A stretch of 64,000 nt of DNA from Crotalaria pallida. Lineage: Eukaryota > Streptophyta > Magnoliopsida > Fabales > Fabaceae. The stretch covers positions 101,597,639 through 101,661,638 of the forward strand of contig CM075653.1 in NCBI GenBank assembly GCA_037953625.1, in the 5' to 3' direction. A program made the position numbers and the translations under genes. Below the pieces are notes generated by a model. It saw only the letters and a program-made list of their open reading frames with translations. It had not been told where the DNA came from and searched no databases. Position 1 is the stretch's first letter. Every line of letters begins with the position of its first letter. Of the stretch, positions 32,261 to 44,332 are shown piece after piece.

Positions 32261-34019
32261 ACTCATCTTATAAATGGTCAAAACTCTCATGCAACTTCCT
32301 CTTTCTTCCTATTTAGTTTTTAATCTTCCCAACCTGCAATCAAGTATTCAAAGCAAGAAACAAATTGAAAGGAATAACATTGGAGAGTTAGGAACCCTTT
32401 TAAGTATTAAATTTTATTTATGAATTTGATTGTATTGATAAAAATAACCTAAAAAATATAACATAGGTGTAAAATATTATGTACATTGATGAAACCTTTT
32501 CTACCACAATTATTATGGTATCCTTTTGAGTCAAACAAACCTCTAATCCATTAACTGTAAGCACTTATTTCTGTTAAACTCATTCTCTTTGAATCCATTG
32601 ACTATTCATATAGTTTTTTTTCATTAATCATAACTTGTTGTTCTTGGAATTATTACAAATAAAAGAGGAAAACATGAGGAAGAGAAATAAGATGAAAGAG
32701 AAGAACAAAGCACGTTGAAGTTTCGGTAAAAAAAGTTCTCACCTTAGGAAGAGGAAGACAAAAGATTATGAGGAAGAGAGATGCTTTTTTGTTAGTACAA
32801 AGAGAAGGAAACAAAATTGAAATTTTGGAGAGAGAGAAAATAATTTGTGTTGCTATCGTGATAGAGAGAAAACAGGCTTCCCATGGAAGCTTGATTGAAA
32901 GAGAGAATAATTAAAAATATGATAGTGGGGACCGGTGACAAAAACTTCTTTCCCTCAACTTTCCTTTGGCCACAAAAACTCAATAAATGATGGGCAGGGA
33001 ATTTTATTTTAGAGATTAATGAGTAACATTTTTTACGTCATCAATTTATTATCTATCATTTATTTTTATTATTTTTATTTGAAAGTTAATGACAATAAAT
33101 ACATGAATGATGCATTAATGGTGTAAAAAAAACCTTTACATCATCTATTTTCTCTTTATTTTATGTTATTGTGATATGACTAACAAAATTGCAAAATAAA
33201 TTTGCCTCGACTTTCCGTAGCGCCAAAATTCAAAGACGTGTTGATAAATAGTAGTAGTAATTCTTTTACATGGATCCCACTTGCATGTTTCTGCCACAAT
33301 TCTGATTGATGGAGCCAATATTTTCATTTCAAAATCCTGGCCATTGAACAATCATATATTTACTCTTCCTTATTATTATCTTTTGTGTTTTGAGAATTTT
33401 TTTTATTTGTGATATTGAGGAGAGTGTAATAAATGTTATTTTTTATGTTTATCCGTATTTAATATATTTTAGTTTATGTAAGTAGTGGAGAAAAAATTAA
33501 TGATTATTATAGAGAGATAAAGGGTATAGTGGGAAAAAAAACATAATTAATATATTGAAAATCTGAGTAATGATTAAATTTTTTAAAAAATGTGTTTTGT
33601 TTGAATTATGACGATAAATTAAAAAAGAGGGTGTACAAAACATTATGGGAGTGAGAAACAAATTTAATGCAATTTTTTTTATGTGTTAGTTAATGGGCAG
33701 ATAGCTGATAAGACATTTTAGGAGGAAAATCCATTAGGTCTCATGATCCTCCGATTCTATAATATTTTGACTATTTCCCCGTCACTATTTATAAGGTATC
33801 TTTAAAAGAAAATGAATTTCTCAATCTCTATCTTTAAGATTGAGATAAACATCCACAATTGAATAAATTTTATGGAAAATAATAATTTAAAAAAATTTTA
33901 AAGCATTATTTCTTTAATTTTTAAAGAAAATTTAACTAATAATAGATGTTTGTCCTTAAAAAATATGTCAAAATTTCAAAACAAAATTGTGTATAAAATC
34001 AATTCCTATATTATATTTT
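32261..34019. other. AT-rich intergenic stretch, no gene
   Basis: No open frame with protein-like composition, no repeat boundary recognised. Poly-A/T runs only. Confidence 0.5.
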
Positions 34020-35580
34020 AGAGTCCATTTCCTGCAATTAGAAAACTCCTTAGGAAATGAAGTTCTCACAATCAAAGTTGGGAGAATGAAGGATAAGTAG
34101 ATATTTAACATGTCCTTATTTATTTACAATTTACAATTAAAATTTAAATAAAAATTTAATTATGAAAAGATGCACCTGCTGAATTCAAATCAAAAGTTGC
34201 ACCTACTGAACAAATCAAAGGGACACATAGTTTTGGAACCAATCCAAACTTTGCAACCAGAGAGCTTCTTCATTCTCCTCACGGAATGGAGCTCTCATAG
34301 AAAAAGTTGAGAGAATTGACGATGATAAAATAGGTCACATGTCCTTATTTATTTTAAATTAAAAATTAATTATATTCAGTTTAAATCAAACCATATATTC
34401 AGTTTCATTTTTTGAAAAGATGCACCTACTGAATTGAAATCAAATGGACGCATAGTTTTAGTCTTTCTTGCAATATAAATTAAGTCCATTGTTCCGTAAA
34501 AGTAAACAAAAAAAAGAAAAAAAAAGAGGCAGAACAACACGAATGAGAAAAGAACATATTGCAAAAATGTCACTAAGGGTGTCAAATATGTATTTCGTTC
34601 AGATGTAGTATTTGCTTGAAAAATGGTTCATGTCGTGTACCAGATAATCTGGTATATTCTTCTCCTAAAAGCTTTCTTTTTAGTAGAATATCACATTAAA
34701 AAAAATATTGTTCTGGGTATAAAAAAAAATATTGTTCTGTCTGTCATGGTTTGGAAATTGGAAAATTCTGGCTTATATCATTTTTTCCAGAGATTAAGAA
34801 TAGTGTTTTTTAGTTTGAATGTCTTGGGATTGTTGTATTTGTTTTCCCTATTGAAGAATTACGATGACATTTTTTAATTTACAGAAATTCGTGGATTAGT
34901 GATGTTTGTGAGTTTTTTTGATCGGCCTTAAATTTGACTGTAAGTTTAGTATAACGCTCTAGATGAAACATTTTAAAAACTTCTTATATGATGTTAAAGT
35001 GAAGTTTATAATAACAGTTCCTATAATCCTATTGTGTTCTATTTTGATTAGAGTATGTGATAGGACATGAAAGGCTCAGATACAAGACAAGCAATCCTTA
35101 TTAAGCATGTAAAAATGTTATGGATTGGATGTTAGTGTAGTTATCACATGACAAAATTTATTAGACAAGATATATGAGCATATCCACTTTTATTTCAACA
35201 TGAGTAGTAACGAGATCATTATGATTTATGGCAATGTTTGTGAATCCAAACTTTGCAATTAGAGAGTTCTTCATGGAATAGAGTTCTCACAAAAATGTTG
35301 AGAGAATTGAGAATAATAAGATATGTCACATGATCTTATTTATTTTAAATTAAAGATTAATTAAAAAATAAATATTGAAGAGTTGCTTCGTTCAAATCTA
35401 ATCATATATTCAGTTCCATTTTTTTTTTTTTTTGAAAAGATGCACTTGCTGAATTCAAATCAAATGGACGTATAGTTTTGGTCTTTCTTGCTATATAAAT
35501 TAAGTTCACTGTTCCGAAAAAATAATTAAAAAAAAGGCAGAACAACATGAATGAGAAAAAACATATTGCAGAGTTTAAAG
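34020..35580. repeat. three diverged copies of a 200-330-bp repeat
   Basis: The series AACTTTGCAAYYAGAGAG, CTTCATKGAATRGAGYTCTC, GAAAAGATGCACYTRCTGAA, CAAATGGACGYATAGTTTT occurs complete at about 34240-34570 and 35240-35580, and partly at 34030-34220. Copies are in the same orientation, about 1 kb apart. They could be remnants of LTRs or of tandem segmental duplication. No coding region lies between them. Confidence 0.65.
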
Positions 35581-35588
35581 ATTTCTTT

Positions 35589-35705
35589 GTACACATTGAA
35601 ATATTTATATATATACATCACGTATGCATCAGAACCGAGTCTAAGTTCCATTACTTCTTCGTCTCTTTCTCATTATTCCAAGTTACATTATTGTATACAG
35701 TGAAA

Positions 35706-35763
<58 letters not shown>

Positions 35764-35810
35764 TCAGGTTTGCATTAGAACCGAGTCCAAGTTCCATTGT
35801 AAACATTTTA
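35589..35810. repeat. duplicated segment around a (TA)n microsatellite
   Basis: GAAATATTTATATATA followed by CATCAGRWTTGCATYAGAACC-like sequence and AGTYYAAGTTCCATT occurs twice about 115 bp apart. The second copy holds about 22 TA units at 35711-35754. Confidence 0.7.
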
Positions 35811-36508
35811 CCGGTAAGGGAACTATTTTTGTTTCATGGTATTTTTGATATTAATATCTCTTTGTTACACTTTTGGTTGGAAAAATTATTTTTATTATAA
35901 TGTGGTTCCATGCAGGACATATATAAATTTCAATATTTATTATTTAATATGAAAAAGTTAATCAAAATGTAATACGGAGTATATTAGGATTACTGTGAAA
36001 GTGTGTTGTTTCCGATTATTTTCAATGGTGAGGTGCACTAATATTGTGCACAGTTTTGTAACCGTGAAATCATTTAGTTATAATTTAAATATTTATATAT
36101 AATTTAAATCATTAGCTACAAATTTGATCCTGGTGTTTCAAATTCTAATTATAAATATGAATATTTATAAATATTTATAATTTGATTTCACTATTTCAAA
36201 ACAGTGAAATCATTTATGCATGCCCAAATTTAATATTATATTAGAAAACACAAAATGGTGTGCACAGTTTGAAACAGTAAATATGTGCATTGGTTTGTGC
36301 ACTTATTTAATATTATATGAATCAATATAATGGTATAATATTTGAAAAAAAAAATCAGATGGTATGCACGCAATATTTGAAACAGTGAAAATGTGCCTTT
36401 ATTTGTGCACTAATTCGATACTGTCGGAAACGATGAAATTGTACACTATTTAAATATTTTTAAATTAAAAAAAAAACCAGAACATTTACCGTAAATAAAA
36501 ATTATTAA

Positions 36509-36536
36509 CCCGTGCATTGCACGAGATAAATACTAG
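36509..36536 (+). mobile_element. Helitron 3' terminus, 5' end not found
   Basis: CCGTGCATTGCACGAG can form a short hairpin and is followed nine bases later by CTAG and a T, the classic 3' end of plant Helitrons, which insert between A and T. The sequence before it (about 36000-36500) has repeated GAAACAGTGAAA and TGTGCACT motifs and no genes. The matching TC start was not located. Confidence 0.5.
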
Positions 36537-36825
36537 TTAAATATAATCTAGAACGATGTAGTTATTATTATGAGAAAAGCAAATTTTTTTTAAAAAAATA
36601 TGGAATATAGAGTTAAATCAAGAGGGATATATTTGAGATAAGTTATTTAATATTGTCTAAATATTATAAAATTACTTATATAGATAAATAAACTTTTAAA
36701 AAATAATTTATAAATAAGAAAAATGTTGACAAAAGCCCTTATGACACTTGTTAAAGAGTCAAAAATAATAAAAAAAATATTGGAAAATGTAATTTTGATG
36801 TTTACGATAAAAAAATAAATAAGAA

Positions 36826-36862
<37 letters not shown>
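36826..36862. repeat. (ATT)n microsatellite
   Basis: About twelve ATT units in AT-rich DNA. The rest of 36540-37484 contains no gene. Confidence 0.9.
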
Positions 36863-37605
36863 GAACCTTAACAAGTGTCTTTAAAATAACCTTATTAAAT
36901 AAAGACGAAGTGAACCAATGACCGAAAGCAGCTACCGTGCTAATTGGCTTAGTAATTTGGGAGAAAGAAGCTTCTGGTGGGTTTCATGAAATGATTGAGC
37001 CATCTATAGATATTTTGGGGTCACTTTGCCCCAAGATATTTAGATTATTTCTTTTTTCTTTTAGTCTCTATTATAAGAAAAAAATAATTTCATATTTATT
37101 TATGAAATTAGTTGAGTGTATTTTTTTTTTAATTTATAGAGAATAGAACTATTTAATAAAAGTTATATTGGGAATGAAACAAAAATTAAATAGGATAATT
37201 ACTTTAAAAAAATATTTTAAAAATGATTGGAAATAGAAAATTAGTTAACTTTTTCTTATAGTTAAGATAAAGATATATACATTTATATATTTTTTCTTTT
37301 ATTAAATACCATAAAAATGAACTTTAGCCCGTTGGAAATATAAAAAAAAAAAAAACAAGCGAGCTACCATATTTTATTAGTACTTCTTTATCCATGAGTG
37401 AAAAAAAATGACAAATTTTTATTTTCAAATGAAAACTAAAGTAATTAATGAAAAATTAAAAAATTGCAAATTTTGAATTGTAACAAGAGTAATAATTGAA
37501 AAAATCTAAAAAATGTTAGCAAATCAGGGTTTGACTTTGCATTGACTTCTCTCTCTTCTCTCTCCCAGCTTCCTAGGGTTTCCTAGGTAGGCTGACGCGG
37601 CCACC

Positions 37606-39006
37606 ATGGCTAAGAAGAAGGGAAGACCCCCAAAGTCACCCTCTTCTCCTTCTACGTCTGCTCAGCGTGATAAAACTCCTCAAGCGTACGATCTGACCCA
37701 ACTTGATGATGAAGACCTTGCCACTATTGATGCCTTGTCGCCTAAGCAACTAGACTCTTTGATGCATGGAATTGAGATGATCCGTGATCGGATAAACAAG
37801 CATGGAAAACCTGTCACACAGTCAGAAAACCAAGGGGATAAGCAACATGGTACAGTGGAAGATCTGAAGGAAAAAAGTATAGTAATCGAATCTGAAGGGA
37901 ATGCAGCAGATCAGATACAAAAACAAAATGTTTGGGAAAAGTTTGATATATCGAAGCTACGCAATGCAGGGGGCAAATTGAATTTCATTCAACCTGAATT
38001 GAAGGAGGGAGTCGCCCTAGGTAAAATTGAGCCTTCTGATGTTGAAGCAGAGGTTAAATTCTGGCAAAATTCCCTGGTTTGTTATGTACTTGGGGCAAAC
38101 CCACCATATCCAGTTTTGAGTGGGTTTATAAAAAAAGTGTGGGGGCAATATGGTATTGACAAGATATTGATGAATGCTGATGGTACTATGGTTGTGAGAT
38201 TTTATTCAATAGAGGGCAGGAATAATGTCTTGGAAGTGGGGGTTTATCATTTTGATAAAAAGCCCCTTATAATTGCACCCTGGACGGGAAGACCGGTCAC
38301 AAAGAGTTTTCTAGACAGAGTCCCCATTTGGGTTCAGTTGCCAAACCTGAATTTGAAATTCTGGGGATGTTCTGCTCTAAGTAAGATTACTAGCTTGATT
38401 GGTACCCCTATAATGGCTAATAAGGTGACTGAGGAAAGAAATCGTATTAGCTATGCAAGGGTTCTTGTTGAGGTTGATCCTGCTATTTTGCCTGAAGAAG
38501 TACACTTTGAAGATGATAAAGGTAATATTGTTTCTCAGAAGGTGGAATATGAATGGAAACCTATATTATGCTCTAAGTGCTCATGTTATGGGCATGATAC
38601 TAAGATGTGCAGGAAAGGAATGGTTCAGAAAGGGAAGCAGCAATGGGTTGAAAAAAACAAACCAACTCAAGAAGATATCCAGAAGCTTGATGATGCTCTC
38701 AAACTGAAAGACAATATTGAGAAGGGCTCAGTTTTAGAAGAAAATGTAGAGAAGGCCACAAGTGAGATTGAAGCTGTGATAAATGACCTGACTAAAGGGA
38801 AATCAACAGTTGTAGATGAAGATCCTTCACATGCTGAAGATGAAACTGGGAAGAGTGGGTGGATCTCTGTCCCCACAAGGAGTAAGGCACAGAAAAAAAT
38901 GGTTGACATGCAGAGGGGAGAGACTTCTAAACCCCCTAATGGACAGAATTGGAGCCTGGAATATTCGAGGTTTGAACCATCCTCGAAAACAAAAACAGGT
39001 TCTTGA
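37606..39006 (+). CDS. LINE ORF1: DUF4283 and CCHC protein
   Basis: The 466-aa nucleic-acid-binding protein of plant L1 elements. A Lys/Pro/Ser-rich N-terminus (AKKKGRPPKSPSS) is followed by a DUF4283 domain at about 145-290 (FWQNSLVCYVLGANPPY, PWTGRPV, VPIWVQLPNLNLKFW) and a zf-CCHC_4 knuckle CSKCSCYGHDTKMC near 324. The remaining tail is acidic and poorly conserved. The start has a strong context (GCCACCATGGC). It overlaps ORF2 by 68 bp in another frame. No stop or frameshift was found. Confidence 0.92.
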   Translation: MAKKKGRPPKSPSSPSTSAQRDKTPQAYDLTQLDDEDLATIDALSPKQLDSLMHGIEMIRDRINKHGKPVTQSENQGDKQHGTVEDLKEKSIVIESEGNAADQIQKQNVWEKFDISKLRNAGGKLNFIQPELKEGVALGKIEPSDVEAEVKFWQNSLVCYVLGANPPYPVLSGFIKKVWGQYGIDKILMNADGTMVVRFYSIEGRNNVLEVGVYHFDKKPLIIAPWTGRPVTKSFLDRVPIWVQLPNLNLKFWGCSALSKITSLIGTPIMANKVTEERNRISYARVLVEVDPAILPEEVHFEDDKGNIVSQKVEYEWKPILCSKCSCYGHDTKMCRKGMVQKGKQQWVEKNKPTQEDIQKLDDALKLKDNIEKGSVLEENVEKATSEIEAVINDLTKGKSTVVDEDPSHAEDETGKSGWISVPTRSKAQKKMVDMQRGETSKPPNGQNWSLEYSRFEPSSKTKTGS

Positions 39007-42000
39007 TATGTATAAAAATAATAATAATATAGGTTAGGGGTGTTCATGGATCGGTTCGGTTCGGTTCGGTTGATTTAGCTTAAGACATCCAATCCGATCC
39101 GATCCAAAAAAATACATTCGGTTTCGGTTCGGCTCGGTTCGGCTCATTCCTTTTTTTTTCAATATAAAAAATATCTGGTGAAGATGAAAAAATATTCCCC
39201 ACAAAAATTGTTCAAAATAAATCTGTTGTAGCATTTGTTCAAGTATTTATGTTTTGATCATAGTTAAACTAAGGTTGTCTGCTGTAGCACTTTAATTTAA
39301 GGAATAAGTATTTTTAAAATCAGATACAAACAGGCCCTATAAAATCATATTTTATATACCCAAAAAAAATCATTTTTAAGTTTGCAACACATAAAGTTCT
39401 ATTCTCATTGAAAAAGAGTGCTTTTCCTATATGCACAAAAGGATTAGAAAAACACAAGAAGAATAAATTCAGTAGATATATGCACAAAAGGATTAGAATC
39501 GTGCAACACTGCAACTAATAACCATCACGTTTAAAAAAAAACCCCAACATTTTAGAATATAATAATTGATCCCCTAAAAAAAATAGAGTATAGCAATTGA
39601 TAGCGAATAAAAAAAACGCAGAGAGGGAGCAGAGAGGGAAAGAGGATTATGGCATAAAACAAATGCAGTAGATCTCCTTTCTTATCAGTACCATCAACCC
39701 AATCCCATATCTCAAACAGCAAAGAACAGCAAGAGGGAGCAGAGAGGAAAAGAGGATTACGGTTTGGAAGGGGAGCAGAGAGGGAGGAACTTACGGTGAG
39801 AAGGAAAGAGGAAGAGGGAGCAGAGAGGGAGGAGCAGCGGCAAATATTAGGGTCTGAGGAATTTAGAGGAATTGAAGAAGTAGGGTTGGCCGAATTGGGC
39901 ATGGGCCATAGTGCCATACAGCTTCAGAAATACGGAAAACACAATAAGGGTCGGTTCGGTCCGATTTGGTCCGGTTCTGAAACTAAGAACCGAAAACCGA
40001 ACCGAACCGGTCGGTTTTACCATCATCTCATCCAAATTGGTCCGTTTTTTTTCGGTTTTTTTTTGGATTTCGGTTTTTTGGATCGGTTTTTCGGTTATCT
40101 AATGGATCGGTTCGGTTTTGAACACCCCTAATATAGGTTTGTTTGCTATCCTAGAGAATAAGTTGAGACTTAAGAGTTTTCAGCAAGTTAGTACTCATAT
40201 TGCCCCTGGTTGGGGGTCTTTTATAAATTTAGATGTTTGTGATGTTGGGAGAATTTGGGTGATGTGGAGGAAGGATGTTTTTGATGTTCAGGTGATAGCC
40301 AGGTCTTCTCAGTATGTCCACTGTTATGTTGTTACTAAAGCTTCTCTTAAACAGATGTTTGTCACTTTCATTTATGCTGATAATGATGGCTTGGTTAGGA
40401 AAGAATTGTGGCAGGTGTTAAGTGGTATGAGCAGTGTTATAAACATCCCCTGGATGGTTTTAGGGGATTTTAATACATGTTTGAAGTAGAATGAAAAATT
40501 AGGAGGGTGTTCTATTGATCTAAATAGTAGCTATGATTTCCAGGCTTGTGTTGATGTTTGTGGGCTTGTTGATATGAATCACTCTGGTTGTTTTTACACT
40601 TGGTGTAATAAGCAAGAGGGTAAAGACAGGATAGTGTCAAAACTAGATAGAGTAATGGTGAATCTTCTTTGGTGTGGAGAATGGCCTAATTCTGCTACCA
40701 CTTTTACCATTCCAGGGCTTTCAGATCACTCAGCTATGATTGTTGACTGGGGTTTACAGGAAGTGAGAAGGAAGAGAGCTTTTAAGTTTTTCAATATGTG
40801 GATTAGTCATGTTGATTATTCCAATATTGTAGATCAATGCTGGGGGAAAAATTATGTTGGCAGTAAGATGTTCTCTATTTGTAAGAAGCTCAAAGACTTG
40901 AAGGGATACCTATCAAGATTGAATAGGGAGCATTTTTCTAATATTGATGCTAGAGAGGTGGATTTGAAGCAGAGGTTGGATGCTATTCAAGTTGAATTGA
41001 TAGCTAGGCCTATGGATGATGCTCTTCATGCTGCTGAGAGGGACATAGCTAGCCAATATAGGAAGGTGCAACAGGATGTTATTTCTTTTCTTAATCAAAA
41101 AGCAAAAGTAGCTTGGTTAAGGGAAGGGGATAGCAATACCAGACTTTTCCATGAGTCCATCAGGAAAAGGAATTACCAAAACAAAGTCCTAAGAATTATG
41201 AATGACACAGGGGTCTCAGTTTCAGGTCAAGATCAGATTCAGAAGGTTTTTGAAGATTTTTATCAGGATCTGTTTCTCACCAGACATAGTGGATTGGTCT
41301 ATAATCATCAGGTGATTGATCAAGGGAGTACTCTCTCTGTGGCTCAGCAATTATTTCTTATTCAGCCTATTACTCATGAAGAAATTAAGCAGGCTTTTTT
41401 CTCAATTGATAAGAATAAAGCTCCTGGCCCTGATGGGTTTGGAGCAGGTTTCTTTCAGGCTTCTTGGGATAGAATTGGGTCAGATATGTGTATGGCAGTG
41501 AGAGATTTTTTTGAGTCAGAGCATTTACTAAGAGAGATTAATCATACCAATTTGGTAATGATACCAAAAGTTGACTCTCCTTCTAAAGTCACACAATTTA
41601 GACCAATAGCATGTTGCTCTACTGTGTATAAGGATATTTCCAAAATTCTTAGCAGTAGATTGGTTGAGGTTCTCCCTAGCTTGGTGCATGATAATCAAAC
41701 TGCGTTTATTAAAGATAGGAGTATTTTACACAATATATTATTGTCTCAGGAATTAGTGAGGTTCTATGGCAGGAGGAGGATTTCCCCTAGATGTATGATG
41801 AAGTTAGACATAAAGAAAGCCTATGATACTCTGGAGTGGAACTTTATTGAGGGCTTTCTAACTGATTTAAAGTTTCCAACAAAGTTTGTGGCCTGGATTA
41901 TGTGTTGCATCAGGACTGTTTCTTTTTCTATAGTCCTCAATGGGCATCAGGGTGAGAGGTTCAGGGTATCTAGGGGCATAAGGCAGGGTGACCCTATGTC

Positions 42001-43387
42001 CCCTCTCATTTTTGTGCTTGCTATGGAGATTCTTACAAGGAGCTTGTTATTGGCCTCTAATCAGATGAATTTTAGATTTCACCCAGCATGTAAGGAGGAG
42101 AAATTGGTGAATCTGGCCATTGCAGATGATCTTATGATTTTCTGCAAAGGCCATCCAGCCAGTGTCAGAATTGTGCATGAGACTCTGACCAAGTTTGCTG
42201 ATTGGTCAGGCCTTGAGGTGAGCCCTGAAAAGTCTTATATTTTCATGGCAGGAATCCCTATAGAAACTCAAAATGTACTTATGGCTATCACCAATTTTCA
42301 GAAAGGGGACTTTCCTTGCAAATATTTGGGCATTCCTCTTTCCTCTAGAAAATGGAATGCTAGTACTTGCAAGAGTTTAGTTGACAAAGTTCTAAAGAGC
42401 ATTAATTATTGGAGAACCAGAAATTTGTCCTGCCAAGCAAGGGTGTGCCTAATTAATTCGGTCCTAATGAGCTTCCACATTTATTGGGCATCTATTTTTG
42501 TTATTCCATCTGCTGTCTTTAAAGAAATCCAGAAGCATTGTAGGAAATTCCTATGGAATGCAAATGATGATGGGAATTACAAAGCTAAAGTGGCTTGCGC
42601 TAGAGTGTGCTGTGACAAGAAATTTGGTGGCTTGGGAATTCAAAACTGTAGTCAGTGGAATAGAGCTGCTCTTGGGAAGCAGATTTGGAATATAGTTGCA
42701 AAAAAAGATTGCTTGTGGGTGCGTTGGATCAATTCTTATTACATAAAAGATCGGACGTTCTGGGATTGTGAATGGGTACAGGGTCAAAGCTGGCATTGGA
42801 AGCATTTATTGAAGGTTAGGGATGATCTTAGAACAGGGTTCTTAAATGATCAGTGGATTGCAAATTCAGACGGGTGCTATACTATTCGATCTGGTTATCA
42901 ATTCCTACAAGGCTCTCTTCCTATCTTCCCTATGTGTAATTTTGTGTGGAATAGTGTCTCTGTGCCTAAACATACTTTCATTTCTTGGTTAATCATGCAT
43001 GAGAAAATCCAAACAAGAGACAAGATGTGCCGGAGTTACATACCTAATCACTGTAGCCTTTGTGCTGAGGAAGGTGAATCGGTGCCTCATCTCTTCTTTG
43101 CATGTCCTTGGAGCCGTGAGTTGGTGAAGCTTTGTTTGAATTGGATTGGGATTTCTGAGTTTCCTTGGAGGTTCAGTAGATGGCGCCGGTGGATCGTCTG
43201 GGTAGCTCGACGGAGATCGAACCGGAAGCACCTCTGGGCAATGGTTGGTGCTGTTCTGTACCACATATGGCTGGAACGAAATTCCAGAGCTTTCAACAAC
43301 ATTTCCTTATCTCCTCAACATAGATTTAGGCTTATTAAGAAAGAGTTAGCAATTAGAGTTATTTATTGCATTAAGGATTTTTATTAA
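38939..43387 (+). pseudogene. LINE ORF2: endonuclease, reverse transcriptase, zf-RVT
   Basis: The frame begins MDRIGAWNIRGLNHP, the N-terminal motif of the AP-like endonuclease, and further has LGDFN and SDHSAMIV. After it come RT blocks KNKAPGPDGF, LDIKKAYDTLEW, RQGDPMSPLIF and AIADDL (the usual F/Y before ADD is replaced by I), and a C-terminal zf-RVT with CSLCAEEGESVPHLFFAC. Two lesions are seen: insertion of a hAT-like element at 39035, and a TAG at about 40487-40489 right after the DFN motif. The part from 40574 is otherwise open for 937 codons. Confidence 0.92.
39035..40130. mobile_element. hAT-like nonautonomous element in LINE ORF2
   Basis: Ends are TAGGGGTGTTCA and TGAACACCCCTA, with the 8-bp duplication ATATAGGT at 39027-39034 and 40131-40138. 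Both subterminal regions repeat GGTTCGGTTCGG-type units on both strands. The interior includes AG-rich GGGAGCAGAGAGG repeats. No transposase. The 8-bp duplication and short TIRs fit hAT. Open frames inside it are low-complexity. Confidence 0.85.
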
Positions 43388-43597
43388 TTGGCCAAATAAG
43401 TTAGTGGTAGACAGAATATGTAATGAAATTTAATTGGTTGTTGGAACCCTTCGTAGAAGGTGGCTTTCAACCAATTAAAAAATTTTCTTTGACATTATCC
43501 TTTAAGCTGAACCCTTCCTAGAAGGTGGCAGTTTTTATTGGGTATATGTTTTTGTTTGATGTACTTTTTTGGCTTGTGGTAATAAGATTTTTCTTCT

Positions 43598-43608
43598 ACA
43601 AAAAAAAA
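43598..43608 (+). terminator. LINE poly(A) tail
   Basis: TCTAC followed by an A run directly before the target duplication marks the LINE 3' end. AATAAG shortly upstream (near 43581) may be a weak polyadenylation signal. Confidence 0.7.
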
Positions 43609-43979
43609 GAGTAATAATTGATCAATATAAAATACATTAAATTAGTTATTTTATAATTAATTAATATATATATTAGACAATTATTAAATATTTGTCTCAT
43701 TTTATTGGTAAATAACAGATTGAGTGAGCAATCACATCAAACAATTATTCTCAAATTATATTTTCATTTTAAAAAAATCCCACTCTTTAAGAGCACCTCC
43801 AGCGGGCCTTCTTTTTGGTTCGTTCATGTCGTCACGAACATGAACGCTCGTTCGTTGCCGCTGGAAGTGAAAGGAGTTCGTTCCTTTTTCACAACCATAT
43901 ACTATTTCACAACCCGTTCAACAGTCACATTAGCACTTAAATTTGCAGAGAAAGGTTAATAAAAATACAAAAAATAATT

Positions 43980-44060
43980 GCAACGGAGGGAGAACTCAAC
44001 AGAAAAGAGAGGGAGAACTCAACAGAAATCCAGATAGAAGGAGAACTCAACAGAGAAAGC
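43980..44060. repeat. GGAGAACTCAACAGA tandem repeats near left end of Harbinger element
   Basis: Three copies of GGAGAACTCAACAGA at 20-30 bp spacing. Subterminal noncoding sequence; no gene recognised between the left end and the inserted LTR. Confidence 0.6.
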
Positions 44061-44332
44061 AAAGTACCAAAAATTCGAATTACAATAACTGAAAAAATTG
44101 AACAAATCCCAAATTAAATTACAATGATCAAAACAATCGATTACAGATATTTCAAAAAAAAGAAGATTATCACAATTCTAAAATTTAAATAAATAATCAA
44201 TAATAAAAAAAAATGTTTGCTGGAAGAAGCTTGATTCGAACCATGGGTGTGAGGGATGATCAGATATGGGCTTCAATAGAATATGCAGAGAAGGATGATG
44301 ACCGAAGGAGCAAATGATTTGAACAATGGGTG

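Larger units (their letters stand above)
37485..43621 (+). mobile_element. L1-type LINE with target duplication
   Basis: AAGAGTAATAATTGA is present at 37485-37499 and 43607-43621, a 15-bp target duplication, with an A tail directly before the right copy. The element body is 37500-43606, including a 1096-bp hAT-like insertion at 39035-40130. A C/T-rich leader of about 100 bp precedes ORF1; the 3' untranslated region of about 215 bp has an internal duplication (ACCCTTCSTAGAAGGTGGC twice). It looks full-length but is disabled in ORF2. Confidence 0.92.
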
